In this document: in pieces, positions 7,825 to 16,634 of the stretch | How positions within the stretch are numbered: the first letter of the stretch is position 1 | Layout of the letters: every line of letters starts with the position of its first letter | Assembly: GCF_023634025.1 (NCBI RefSeq) | Contig: NZ_JALJCW010000001.1 | Location: 1,521,467 to 1,585,466 of the forward strand | Reading direction: 5' to 3' | DNA from: Hanstruepera flava | GTDB taxonomy: Bacteria > Bacteroidota > Bacteroidia > Flavobacteriales > Flavobacteriaceae | Length of the DNA: 64,000 nucleotides | The notes under the pieces: generated by a model | Database searches by the model: none | What the model was told of the DNA's origin: nothing | The model's input: the letters and a program-made list of their open reading frames with translations, nothing else | Translations under genes and position numbers: made by a program

Positions 7825-9474
7825 TTACAAGCAGTTAATGTAGTCGTCAAGACTTTGTTCTGCGGAGAGATTGAGTTTCTTTTTAATACGAAAACGGGAT
7901 GTTTTTACAGCTTCTAGCGATGTATTACGAAGATTTGCTACCTCTTTTCGGCTTAAACCAATTCGGATTAAGGAACAAATTTCTACATCGGTTTTGGTAA
8001 GTTCTGGATGTCGGTTTTTTAAATGTTTTATGAATTCAAAATTGACCTGCTCAATATTTTGTTTAATCAACATTAATTTCGCATTATCTGCTTTACTAGC
8101 TTTTAAATCTGCTATAATGCTTTTTAACGTGATGCCTTCATTTTCGTTTGACAATTTTTGAAGGTTTTCAGCAATGCGTTCTTTAGATTTTATATGCTGA
8201 ATGGTTTCAGTAAGAAGTTCGTTAATTTCTTCAGTTTTGGTTGCAACTTTATTATTAAGCAAAATATTTTGATAGGCCTGCTCTTTTATTTTCTGTCTAT
8301 TTTTTAAGTAGAAAAAAGCTATGCCGCCAAGAATGGTCAATAATATAGTTACTACTATCCAAAATTGCACACTGGCTTTCTTTTCGTTTTCAGCTTCAAT
8401 AAGCTTACGTTCTGAAATGATATTCAAACTATCTAAAGACTTTTTGGATTCGTATTTTAGTTTGGCATCTAAGTCAGCTAATTCTTTATAGTTTTTTTCA
8501 TTGCGAAGAGAGTCTCTAAGGTTTGTTAGCTCTCGTTGGTGTATAAGTGCCTCCTTAAATAGTTTATTGTTTTCAAGGATAATAACATAATTATCAAGCT
8601 CTAGTAGTAGTCGATCTTTACGTCCAGTTTCACGCAAATGATCGATAAACTCTTGTTTTAGTTGGAGTGCTTTTTTGTAATTTCCAAGACCATTATAACT
8701 TCTTGCCATTTCAGATGCCGTATTCATCTGATCATCTTTATATCCCAATTCTCTATAGAGATCCATTGCCTTGGATTGTAATTTAAGAGCCTCGCTATAG
8801 TTTTGTTGCTCACCAATTAGCACTTCTGCATATTGAATACGATTAGTAGCGCTCGCATTTTTATCGTTTATAGAATCGGCATAACTAATGGCTTTTTTAA
8901 AATAGAACTCCGCTTTATCTATACTATCTACATTGGCATAATGCCCTGCATATGCGCTCAACAAGTTGGCTTTAAATGCATGACGATTCTTTCCAGATTT
9001 TATAAGGCGTTCTGTCATAGCATAAGCCGAATCATAAGCTGTCTTTACTTTGCTATATCTATCTTGCCTTACCCAAACTATACCCTTAAGATAATATGCA
9101 AATGCGGCATCGTCAGGGTTTTTGGTTTGCTTTCTCGATTCAATAGATTCTTCAAGGTAATTTAAAGCCTCTGCAAAGTTTCCTGAATTAATTTCAGGAA
9201 TGGCTAACTTATGAAATACGTCTGCACGACGTCTTAATATAAATTCTTTATTCGGATATTTATTTTGTAGGGTATCAAGCTTTCTAATAGCTACTTCAAA
9301 AAATTCTTTTGTTTTCTCGTAATCTTGCGAAAAACTACGCCCATTTTTATAAAACGCTTCAAAATCTAAACTATCTTTATCAAAATCATAGTTTTGAGCG
9401 CTAATACACAAGTAACTACAAAAATAGAGTAGTGCAAATAATAAAATATCTTTTTTAAGCAACGTTGGGGTCAT
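7825..9474 (-). CDS. TPR / single-membrane-span / LuxR-type HTH transcriptional regulator
   Basis: This is a membrane-tethered regulator typical of Bacteroidetes. In order it has a signal-peptide-like N-terminus, about 330 residues of tetratricopeptide repeats predicted periplasmic, a membrane helix (FWIVVTILLTILGGIAFFYL, near 370-390), a cytoplasmic coiled coil, and a C-terminal LuxR/GerE-type winged or helix-turn-helix domain (TKTDVEICSLIRIGLSRKEV...SRFRIKKKLN). There is no kinase or receiver domain. I use the ATG at 9474; the GTG at 9489 overlaps a -7-like element. It probably controls the secreted proteins downstream and itself. Confidence 0.85.
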   Translation of the reverse strand: MTPTLLKKDILLFALLYFCSYLCISAQNYDFDKDSLDFEAFYKNGRSFSQDYEKTKEFFEVAIRKLDTLQNKYPNKEFILRRRADVFHKLAIPEINSGNFAEALNYLEESIESRKQTKNPDDAAFAYYLKGIVWVRQDRYSKVKTAYDSAYAMTERLIKSGKNRHAFKANLLSAYAGHYANVDSIDKAEFYFKKAISYADSINDKNASATNRIQYAEVLIGEQQNYSEALKLQSKAMDLYRELGYKDDQMNTASEMARSYNGLGNYKKALQLKQEFIDHLRETGRKDRLLLELDNYVIILENNKLFKEALIHQRELTNLRDSLRNEKNYKELADLDAKLKYESKKSLDSLNIISERKLIEAENEKKASVQFWIVVTILLTILGGIAFFYLKNRQKIKEQAYQNILLNNKVATKTEEINELLTETIQHIKSKERIAENLQKLSNENEGITLKSIIADLKASKADNAKLMLIKQNIEQVNFEFIKHLKNRHPELTKTDVEICSLIRIGLSRKEVANLRNTSLEAVKTSRFRIKKKLNLSAEQSLDDYINCL

Positions 9475-9488
9475 GACAAGTCTCTTCA

Positions 9489-9496
9489 CAAATAAA
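9489..9496 (-). promoter_or_regulatory. -7-like element of the regulator gene
   Basis: The minus strand reads TTTATTTG, one mismatch from TAnnTTTG, 14 bases before the chosen ATG. It lies 29 bases downstream of a direct-repeat pair, copying the arrangement at 7747-7808. Confidence 0.4.
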
Positions 9497-9525
9497 ACTA
9501 AAATTTGTTAGATATAAAACAAAGG

Positions 9526-9546
9526 CAGGGTTCAAATAGGGTACAA
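9526..9546 (-). promoter_or_regulatory. Degenerate operator-like repeat pair upstream of the regulator
   Basis: CAGGGTTCAAA is followed directly by TAGGGTACAA, related to the perfect 12-bp repeats at 7785-7808 (ATAGGGTTCAAA). It supports autoregulation. Confidence 0.5.
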
Positions 9547-9580
9547 TTTTTTAATTTGAAATTTTCTGTAGGTTAGATTG

Positions 9581-9623
9581 TTTTAGCAAGCTAAAAAGGT
9601 AGACAACTTTATTTTATTGTCTA
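9581..9623 (-). terminator. Possible terminator region at the end of the pigment operon
   Basis: Two short hairpins follow the last gene of the long operon: TAGACAA/TTGTCTA (9600-9606 with 9617-9623), followed on the minus strand by a short T run, and the palindrome TTTTAGC-AA-GCTAAAA (9581-9596). Both are weak, so the call is tentative. Confidence 0.35.
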
Positions 9624-9643
9624 TTTATTTAGATATTATGTAA

Positions 9644-11068
9644 TTAGTTTTCCTCTTCATTGTCATCCTTACTAAATATGTTGCTTACTTTTTTACCTAG
9701 AATAGGGATATCGATTCCAATTACAAATTGCCAACGTGTATATTTTAATTCAGGGTTTAGGGTATTCTCTATTTCAAAACCATCAACATTTAGGGTATAG
9801 GGATTGGCAAAACTGTCTGAACTGCTAGAGTAGGTTGCACCCACAACTATACTAGACCACGATAACTTCCAGTCAACACCTAAACTCATGTGAAAAAAAT
9901 TAGAGCCAATATTTATATCTTTATTATCTGTTGATGATAGATTAAAAACATTGGCACTGCTTTTAAAAGCACTATAATCAGTAGAAAAACCACCATAAGC
10001 CTTAAATTGTTCCGACAAGTAAAATTCAATACCTGCACCAAAGTTAAATACAGCACGACGCTCTTCATTAAAACTTACAGGAGTTAAACTTGTGTCTCCA
10101 GTATCGATATCAGGAATGTCCAATCGTTTATATTCACCCAATCCGCTATAATAATCGACATTGAGGTGTAATTTACTTTTTTTGATAGGTATTCCTGCTC
10201 CTAAAGAAATACCAAAAGGTTCTTTGCGTTTACCGGAAAGGTCATCAAAGTAATTATCTACAAAATTATTGTAATTAGGCCCCATACCTGCAACAACCTC
10301 GTTGTAGCTATAAGTACCTTCATTGTAAACTTCAATGAAGGGCAGGTTAATATTTAAACCCAATTCAATGTTTTTAAGCACATAACTTGCCCCGATTTTT
10401 AGAAACAACCCATAGGATTTTTGTCTAAAGCTAATAGTGTTTTGGTAAAACGCAACTTCGTTACCTGTAGATTCAACAGTATGGCTTAAATCTGAACCAC
10501 CACTATAACTGTATATCGAGGCAAAACCAGAAATTCCCACACTGAATTTATCATCAAAGGCATAGGCCCAGGTTAACCCTGTCCAATCATCTTTTGTTCT
10601 AGAGTTTAAACCAATGTTGGCATAATGTCTTTCTGCATCAGGAAATAATGCTAGTATATTATCGTTTAAATAATAGCTGCCATAATTAACATTGAAATTA
10701 AAATTAGACCTTGTAAGGTAAGAGTAGGCAAACCGTGTACCCAACAAGTTAAAAATACCACCAGCCATGGTTGAAGCGCCATTAAAGCGTGAGCTTGTTA
10801 ATTTTGAATTTTCGTTTAATACATTTTCTATTTTTATATCTACTAACTGATAAGCTTTAGCATTTAACGAAAACCCCACATTTTCTGCCTTTGCCAAGAA
10901 TGAGGGATTGTAATACGTTAGTCCTAAATCAGACACACTACCAGTAACATTTCCGGTTAATAATATTGAACGATTACCAAAATTATTAAACTTGTAATTA
11001 CCTTGTTGCGCATAACCAAAACATGACGCATATACTATGACCAAAAAAAGATGTTTTTTGAAGCTCAT
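9644..11068 (-). CDS. Outer-membrane beta-barrel protein (FadL/PorV-like architecture)
   Basis: A 474-residue protein with signal peptide (MSFKKHLFLVIVYASCFGYAQ) followed by alternating amphipathic strands throughout, many ending in aromatic residues. The beginning (GNRSILLTGNVTGSVSDLGLTYYNPSFLA) resembles the N-terminus of FadL/OmpP1-type transporters, which move hydrophobic molecules across the outer membrane. It is the last gene of the pigment operon direction, 94 bases after the propeller gene. A role in placing the lipid-like pigment is possible but is inference. Confidence 0.65.
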   Translation of the reverse strand: MSFKKHLFLVIVYASCFGYAQQGNYKFNNFGNRSILLTGNVTGSVSDLGLTYYNPSFLAKAENVGFSLNAKAYQLVDIKIENVLNENSKLTSSRFNGASTMAGGIFNLLGTRFAYSYLTRSNFNFNVNYGSYYLNDNILALFPDAERHYANIGLNSRTKDDWTGLTWAYAFDDKFSVGISGFASIYSYSGGSDLSHTVESTGNEVAFYQNTISFRQKSYGLFLKIGASYVLKNIELGLNINLPFIEVYNEGTYSYNEVVAGMGPNYNNFVDNYFDDLSGKRKEPFGISLGAGIPIKKSKLHLNVDYYSGLGEYKRLDIPDIDTGDTSLTPVSFNEERRAVFNFGAGIEFYLSEQFKAYGGFSTDYSAFKSSANVFNLSSTDNKDINIGSNFFHMSLGVDWKLSWSSIVVGATYSSSSDSFANPYTLNVDGFEIENTLNPELKYTRWQFVIGIDIPILGKKVSNIFSKDDNEEEN

Positions 11069-11162
11069 TAATTATTACCAATAACCATATAAACTTACGG
11101 TAAAAAAAAGAGTCGTCAAAAAGTTAAATAACATTAAAAGTGACAAGAGGTCAAGTTCTAAA

Positions 11163-12098
11163 TTATTTAACTTTTTTTGAATTGAAATTTATTTCTAATG
11201 TTTTTAATACTTTGAAATTAGAGTCCGTTACTATGATGCGAGGACCCAAGTGTTGACTGTCATAACCGGTTTCCATAATATAATATCTATCCTTGTAATA
11301 ATATACGCCATTAGGAGTCCAATTTTTTTTAGAAGTGTACCTAATTAGACTAGAGCCTTTGTTTGAAATTTCTTTTATTGTTCTGCCAGCACATTCAGTA
11401 ATAAGCGGATTATTATATTTTGAGAACGCAATACCGTAAAATAATTGGAATCTTTTTTCTTCAAATATGGGGTGTTTTGGGTTTTGTTCTATCAGGTTGT
11501 TGGCTAGTTCAACCAATCCTTGAGTTTCATTCCATTTAAAAAGAGTCCCTTGTTTGTAATTGGCATCAGAAATGTAGAGGTTACCTGATGTATCTGAAGC
11601 TAATGTACATATTCGCTCGAATTTTCTGTCAAGCAATGGTTTTACAGAACCATCAAGTGGCTTTGTGTGTATTTGCTTGTTCATGGCAAAATACACGTTT
11701 TTTAAATTTTTTGACATTGAAAATACCTGACCATGATATTCGTCCCAATCATCAGTAAACAATAGTGTATCTAATTTCTTTAATTGGGTGTCATATTTGA
11801 ATAAATAGTTATGGCCTTCGCCTTCAATCTCACCTGATCGCCATTTGGCTATTCCCGCAATGATTTCGTTTGGACTATGTAAATAGATATGATGGGCATG
11901 AAAATTGGTAAAAACAGCTTCCAATTCATTGGTTGTTGGGTCTAGCCTCCAAAGGGTACCATCGCCATTGTGCATAACATCGGCAAAATAAATGCAACCG
12001 TTTTCATCAACAACAATTCCCCATGACGGGTGAGACTGTACTTGCCAGGTTGATACAAAGACAAAAGATAAAACGATTAATACTTTAAACAGCTTCAT
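11163..12098 (-). CDS. Secreted beta-propeller protein (SMP-30/NHL-like)
   Basis: A signal peptide (MKLFKVLIVLSFVFVSTWQV) precedes about 285 residues of repeated strand units such as SWGIVVDENGCIYFADV, GTLWRLDPTTNELEAV and GNLYISDANYKQGTLFKW. This pattern is seen in SMP-30/gluconolactonase and NHL-type propellers. Acidic and aromatic loop residues could bind a metal, but I cannot define an active site. It follows the PaaK-like ligase gene with a 63-base gap holding a perfect 14-bp palindrome. Confidence 0.6.
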   Translation of the reverse strand: MKLFKVLIVLSFVFVSTWQVQSHPSWGIVVDENGCIYFADVMHNGDGTLWRLDPTTNELEAVFTNFHAHHIYLHSPNEIIAGIAKWRSGEIEGEGHNYLFKYDTQLKKLDTLLFTDDWDEYHGQVFSMSKNLKNVYFAMNKQIHTKPLDGSVKPLLDRKFERICTLASDTSGNLYISDANYKQGTLFKWNETQGLVELANNLIEQNPKHPIFEEKRFQLFYGIAFSKYNNPLITECAGRTIKEISNKGSSLIRYTSKKNWTPNGVYYYKDRYYIMETGYDSQHLGPRIIVTDSNFKVLKTLEINFNSKKVK

Positions 12099-12138
12099 GC
12101 TTTTAAATTACGTAAAAAAACTATTTTAAGCTACTTTT

Positions 12139-12152
12139 TTAACAGCTGTTAA
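12139..12152. repeat. 14-bp perfect palindrome
   Basis: TTAACAGCTGTTAA is fully self-complementary and lies in the 63-base gap between the ligase stop and the propeller-gene start. It could be an operator or a processing hairpin; nothing else supports either. Confidence 0.4.
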
Positions 12153-12161
12153 CGTATTGGA

Positions 12162-13457
12162 TTACTCTGTTTTCCGCTTATCAATAACCTTAATAGGTTT
12201 TCTGCTCATAGCAGGAAACTGTAGTTTTTGTATGGTTTTTTTATCATGAAATTCAATTTTAGGTGTCACACGAAGTTTAGCTCTAAAATGATCTTTTATT
12301 TGTTGAAGTAATTTTGTTGATTGTTCTTTTGAAGCGATTTTTAAGCAAATTTCATCGGTCCCTATGTCGTTGGTAGATATTTCAATAATATAGCTTTCCA
12401 CTTGGTTAAAATCATTTAGAATATTATCCATTGCAGGTGGATATAATGTGGTGCCTTTGTATTTTATCATCTGTTTTCTTCTGCCCACAACAGGACCTAA
12501 ACGCATAGTATTTCTACCGCATATGCAAGGTTCTGTATGAGCCATAACCATATCTCCAGTCTTAAAACGCAATAAAGGCATACCTTCAACACCTAGCGTT
12601 GTTATAGTTAGTTCGCCTACCGTATTAGGTTTAACAGGATTGTCGTTTTCATCTAAAATTTCAGCAATAATGAGTTCTGGATGATGGTGACCACCTTGCT
12701 GTGCTTCACACTCGTTAAATGCCGTATTCATTTCGGTTGATGCGTAAGTGGAAAACAGTTCAATATCCCAATCAGGCGTAATTTTTTTGGCCAAGGCATT
12801 TAATGAAAAATCCTGATTGCGTAAAGGTTCACCAATGCAGATGGCACCTTTTACACCCGATTGATTGATATCAATATCATGCTGTCTGGCATACTCAATG
12901 AGTTTTAATAAAAAGGAAGGAACAGCTATTAAGTAGGTCGGCTTAAATTTCAGAATGGAATCCCATTGCAATTCTGGAATTCCAGCACCAACACGAATAA
13001 TACCAGCTCCTAATTTTCTAGCACCTAAAAAGTAGGCTAGTCCAGCCATAAAACGCCTGTCTATTGTGGTCATGAGTTGCATGACATCCTGATCTGTTAC
13101 CCCAGAACAGGCAAATGAAATAGCTTCGTTATAAGCCAATCGGTCCAAATCGTTATCCGTCAAGGCAAAGGTAACCGGATCTCCAAGCGTTCCAGAGGTC
13201 GTGACATAATCAATAATTTTTGACTTTTCAACACATAGAAAATCATCATTAAACTGTTGGAGGTGATCTTTAGTGGTTGGTGGAATTTTAGTTAAATCTT
13301 CTAGAGTATTAACACTATTCACATCGATGGTGTGCCTTTTAAATATCTGTTTATAGTATTTAGAATTGGTGTTTAAATACGTCAATAGGGTTTTAAGTTT
13401 TTTTTCTTGAAAAGCTTTAATTTCTGAAGCTGATGCTTTTTCTATTTCAGGAATCAT
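12162..13457 (-). CDS. PaaK-like (phenylacetate-CoA ligase family) AMP-forming ligase
   Basis: This 431-residue adenylating enzyme has the phosphate-binding loop TSGTLGDP at about 87-94, the ELFSTYASTEMNTAF segment, and GELTITTLGVEGMPLLRFKTGDMV leading into a four-Cys-like CICGR element as in PaaK. It activates an aromatic or other carboxylate as acyl-AMP and then a thioester. It is the only adenylating enzyme in the operon, so it may load the lyase product (p-coumarate) into polyene synthesis. It overlaps the preceding acyltransferase-like gene by 4 bases. Confidence 0.85.
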   Translation of the reverse strand: MIPEIEKASASEIKAFQEKKLKTLLTYLNTNSKYYKQIFKRHTIDVNSVNTLEDLTKIPPTTKDHLQQFNDDFLCVEKSKIIDYVTTSGTLGDPVTFALTDNDLDRLAYNEAISFACSGVTDQDVMQLMTTIDRRFMAGLAYFLGARKLGAGIIRVGAGIPELQWDSILKFKPTYLIAVPSFLLKLIEYARQHDIDINQSGVKGAICIGEPLRNQDFSLNALAKKITPDWDIELFSTYASTEMNTAFNECEAQQGGHHHPELIIAEILDENDNPVKPNTVGELTITTLGVEGMPLLRFKTGDMVMAHTEPCICGRNTMRLGPVVGRRKQMIKYKGTTLYPPAMDNILNDFNQVESYIIEISTNDIGTDEICLKIASKEQSTKLLQQIKDHFRAKLRVTPKIEFHDKKTIQKLQFPAMSRKPIKVIDKRKTE

Positions 13458-15124
13458 TGGTTTAATTTCCTTTTAATTTTCTTTAGGTACAAATCTACTT
13501 GTTCTTGGTCAGTAACGGTTGTAATTTCTTTTGTTTTTGAAATTTCAAATGCATTATATGCTGCTGTATAATACTTTCTTTCGTAATAGTATTTTCCAAC
13601 TAAATAATAAGCTTCCCAATATTCAGGATTGGAATCTTGAAGCTTTTGAAGTGTTAAAGGTAACAAATGCATATCATTATTTATTGCAGCAATCACTTCT
13701 CGTCTTAAAATACGGTAGTCTTCATAGTTTTTGTAAGCTTCTGTAAATTGAAACGGGTCCTTTTCAATGGTTAAATTGCCATTGTGTAGAGACATTGCTT
13801 TACTGTTTTCTGGCGCTTCACTAAAAACGGTATTTAAGTTATAAGCCACAAATTCACCAAGTTGATACGGATTGGCCGAAACCCAAACTAAGCCATCTTT
13901 AGGTTTAAAAACAATGCCATGATGCGCTAAGAGTTGGTTTAATGCCTTCTCATTACCATAACCAATGGCTTTGTCGTGCAATCCCTCTTTGTTTCGTAAA
14001 ATATCTACGGCAATTTTAGGTGTAACTTTCGTCGATTCGCTTAAAAGCTCTTCCATACGCTTGTAACGATATTGCGAGTGGCTTTCAGCTTTATGCTTTA
14101 GGTTTTTTTCATCATCGGCATATGCTTCACTTTGAAAATGGTTGGAACAGATGAGTTGATTAGAATTTTCAACCTCATAAACACCAAAATTCTTTGGAGA
14201 TACCTCAATAGTAATGGCACGATTGTCTTTTGCACTGCCTATAAAAATAGATTCTGATACAAAAACCTGACGTTTTTTGGCTATGGCAATGGCTTCATCA
14301 ATATTGGAAGCATATTGCAATATTTCACGCGTTAAAATGGAAATGGGCGTTTTGGCTACCCACGGAATACTGGATTTTCCTGCATTAATAGTAACTGTAA
14401 GTCCTTGGTCGTTCATACCAGAAACCACACCCATCATTCCAGCCCAAGTAACTGACATAAATTTATGCCCCTCTGTGGGTTTTAAAAAGGCTATTATTTT
14501 ATCTTCTGCGAAGTCATCACCTGCATAAAAGTCAAAATTTCTTCCAATAATTAAATCACCATCTTCGGTTTTGTTTCCCCAAGCTGCAAATGACGAACAA
14601 CCAACTAGCATAAGGTCTTGCAAGGCATGACCAATATCGTGAGCACTATGGAAATATAATATGCGTAAGTAGTCATCAGCAACATAATCGTATTTATCAC
14701 CAGCATATTGCGATACGCCTAAAATTTCAGATTTATACTCTTCGGGAATGTGTAAATACATTTTGCGGTTGTACCAAGCCAATAATTTTCGTAGTATTTT
14801 TTGTTTGGTTTCCGAAGGGACCAACTCATTTACTTTTCCCAAAAAAGCATCTTCTTGCTTAAGAAAGAGTTCTTGAGTTAGACTGCCTGTTTGCAAGCCT
14901 ATTTGATAAGGATCTCCAGAGACGTACAATTCCCATTGTCCGTATTGGTTTTTTGACAAATATCCGTTTTTGGTAGTATATGAGGAATCTGTAATTTTTT
15001 GGCGTTCTGGTGTGTTCTGGTTATAGGCACTCACATCAGGTGTATCAAGAAGAGATGGTTTAACACCACATGATGTTAAAACGAGAACGAAAACTACTAA
15101 AATATATACCTTACTTATTTGCAT
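13454..15124 (-). CDS. C45-type (penicillin acyltransferase-like) Ntn-hydrolase lipoprotein
   Basis: The N-terminus is a lipoprotein signal with lipobox LTSC (Cys near residue 19). The body resembles the acyl-CoA:6-aminopenicillanate acyltransferase (AAT/C45) family of N-terminal nucleophile hydrolases, with the predicted nucleophile in LVGCSSFAAWG (Cys about 176) and the following DGDLIIGRNFDFYAGDD segment. The C-terminal 100 residues look helical and TPR-like. Such enzymes cleave or transfer acyl groups on amides or esters. I start at the ATG at 15124. It lies inside the pigment operon and overlaps neighbours on both sides. Confidence 0.75.
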   Translation of the reverse strand: MQISKVYILVVFVLVLTSCGVKPSLLDTPDVSAYNQNTPERQKITDSSYTTKNGYLSKNQYGQWELYVSGDPYQIGLQTGSLTQELFLKQEDAFLGKVNELVPSETKQKILRKLLAWYNRKMYLHIPEEYKSEILGVSQYAGDKYDYVADDYLRILYFHSAHDIGHALQDLMLVGCSSFAAWGNKTEDGDLIIGRNFDFYAGDDFAEDKIIAFLKPTEGHKFMSVTWAGMMGVVSGMNDQGLTVTINAGKSSIPWVAKTPISILTREILQYASNIDEAIAIAKKRQVFVSESIFIGSAKDNRAITIEVSPKNFGVYEVENSNQLICSNHFQSEAYADDEKNLKHKAESHSQYRYKRMEELLSESTKVTPKIAVDILRNKEGLHDKAIGYGNEKALNQLLAHHGIVFKPKDGLVWVSANPYQLGEFVAYNLNTVFSEAPENSKAMSLHNGNLTIEKDPFQFTEAYKNYEDYRILRREVIAAINNDMHLLPLTLQKLQDSNPEYWEAYYLVGKYYYERKYYTAAYNAFEISKTKEITTVTDQEQVDLYLKKIKRKLNQ

Positions 15125-16634
15125 CAAGAATTTTATTTAATAGATACTCTTGTCCTAAAATTTCTGAACAGGTAACCACACCACTTATGGTTACACCTAA
15201 AATGCCGTGCATATTTAAACTTTGCCCAGTAAAAAGCAAGTTAGGAATTTTTGTTTGAGGAGGAATAAACGACTGCATAGATTTATTGACGTCTTTCACG
15301 TAACCATACATGGAACCTTTGTTTGTGGCAATATAATCGCGATAGGACAGCGGTGATGAGGTATAATAGTTTTCAATACATTCCCGAATATTAGGAAATT
15401 TTTTTTCCAGTTCTTGAATGATTTTTTCTGCTTTTTCCTGTTTAAATTCTTCATACGACTGACCACGGTCATTTTTATGGGCAGTGGTATTAAATGTGTT
15501 TGCCCAAGGCTTTACTTCTTCATACCGCATATAGGTCATAACGGTTAAATTATCGGCATATTCGTTTTGATTTTTTTTAACTCCCATAGAAAGCATATAG
15601 CTTTCTGGCCAACTATTTTGGGTATAGTGTTGCGCGTTCCAAACCGCATCTTTGGTTTTAAAGTGGTAATAGTTTTTGTTCAAATATTTAAAACAACCTG
15701 GTTTTAATACCAGATATAAACTAAAACACGCAACAGTACTTTCTATACGATCTATCCTATTGGTGTAAGACTTTCTAAAATGTTCTTTCCCTACTAAATC
15801 CAATGTAACTTTTGGTTCAATATTAGAAATAAAAATATCGCCTTTTATACGATTCCCATTTTTACATATAGCTGATTTTATCTCGTTGTCTTGACATTCC
15901 AAATTAATAACGTCATGGTATTTAAAAACTTCGCCGCCATGTTCCTTAAGTCGTTTTATGAGTAGTTTTGTAATCTGACTGCCGCCATTTACACAGCGAT
16001 AAGCGCTTTGGATATATGAATTTACTGAAAGGGAATGGACATAAAAAGGTGTTCTATAACCATCTCCTGCATATAGGAAATTAGTTCCTGCAAGAACCGC
16101 TTGAAGACGTTTGTTAGACGTTATGGATTCCAAAAAAGATTTTACTTGAAGCCTAAAAACGCCATCGGCATATGGTATGCCAGACTGTAAACGATATAAT
16201 GGAAACTTGTCGCAGGTTTTCTGCATTTCTTCACAATAAGCATGTATCGCATTAGCTTCAGCTGGAAAGTCTTGGATTAGTTGAGCCTTAAAATTCTTAT
16301 ACCCTTGCGCATAAGCGTATTCCTTTTTGTCATCGTCAAAAGATATAATATCAAATCCGTCTTCATCCATTTTTTTGAGTGAAAGGCTATCCATTATACC
16401 TAAATATTTAAAATATTGATATAAGTTTTGGCCCTTGCTCAAACTGCCAATGTAGTGCACGCCAGTGTCAAAAATAGATTTGTCTCTAGAAAATGTTTGA
16501 AGGTTACCGCCAAACTGCTGATTTTTTTCTAAAACACATACGCTATACCCTTCTTTTGCAAGAATAACTGCAGAAACAAGTCCGCCAAGACCACTGCCAA
16601 CAATTACAATATCGTATTTAGATTTAGGTTTCAA
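15111..16634 (-). CDS. FAD-dependent oxidoreductase, CrtI/retinol-saturase-like
   Basis: This 507-residue flavoprotein opens with the dinucleotide-binding fingerprint VGSGLGGLVSAVILAKEGY followed by VLEKNQQFGGNLQTF, characteristic of phytoene-desaturase and all-trans-retinol 13,14-reductase-like enzymes. Members of this group act on polyene double bonds, which fits an aryl-polyene pathway. The only reasonable start is TTG at 16632-16634, overlapping the stop of the MMPL gene by 4 bases. Its 3' end overlaps the C45 gene by 14 bases, so the genes are coupled. Confidence 0.82.
   Translation of the reverse strand: MKPKSKYDIVIVGSGLGGLVSAVILAKEGYSVCVLEKNQQFGGNLQTFSRDKSIFDTGVHYIGSLSKGQNLYQYFKYLGIMDSLSLKKMDEDGFDIISFDDDKKEYAYAQGYKNFKAQLIQDFPAEANAIHAYCEEMQKTCDKFPLYRLQSGIPYADGVFRLQVKSFLESITSNKRLQAVLAGTNFLYAGDGYRTPFYVHSLSVNSYIQSAYRCVNGGSQITKLLIKRLKEHGGEVFKYHDVINLECQDNEIKSAICKNGNRIKGDIFISNIEPKVTLDLVGKEHFRKSYTNRIDRIESTVACFSLYLVLKPGCFKYLNKNYYHFKTKDAVWNAQHYTQNSWPESYMLSMGVKKNQNEYADNLTVMTYMRYEEVKPWANTFNTTAHKNDRGQSYEEFKQEKAEKIIQELEKKFPNIRECIENYYTSSPLSYRDYIATNKGSMYGYVKDVNKSMQSFIPPQTKIPNLLFTGQSLNMHGILGVTISGVVTCSEILGQEYLLNKILDANK

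Noticed and set aside
8833..9165. 110-codon plus-strand frame opposite the first regulator
   Set aside because: It lies fully antisense to the TPR region of the regulator and shows no signal or motif of its own.
15070..15258. Separate small gene across the C45/FAD gene junction
   Set aside because: It is antisense to two overlapping genes that are well supported by motifs.
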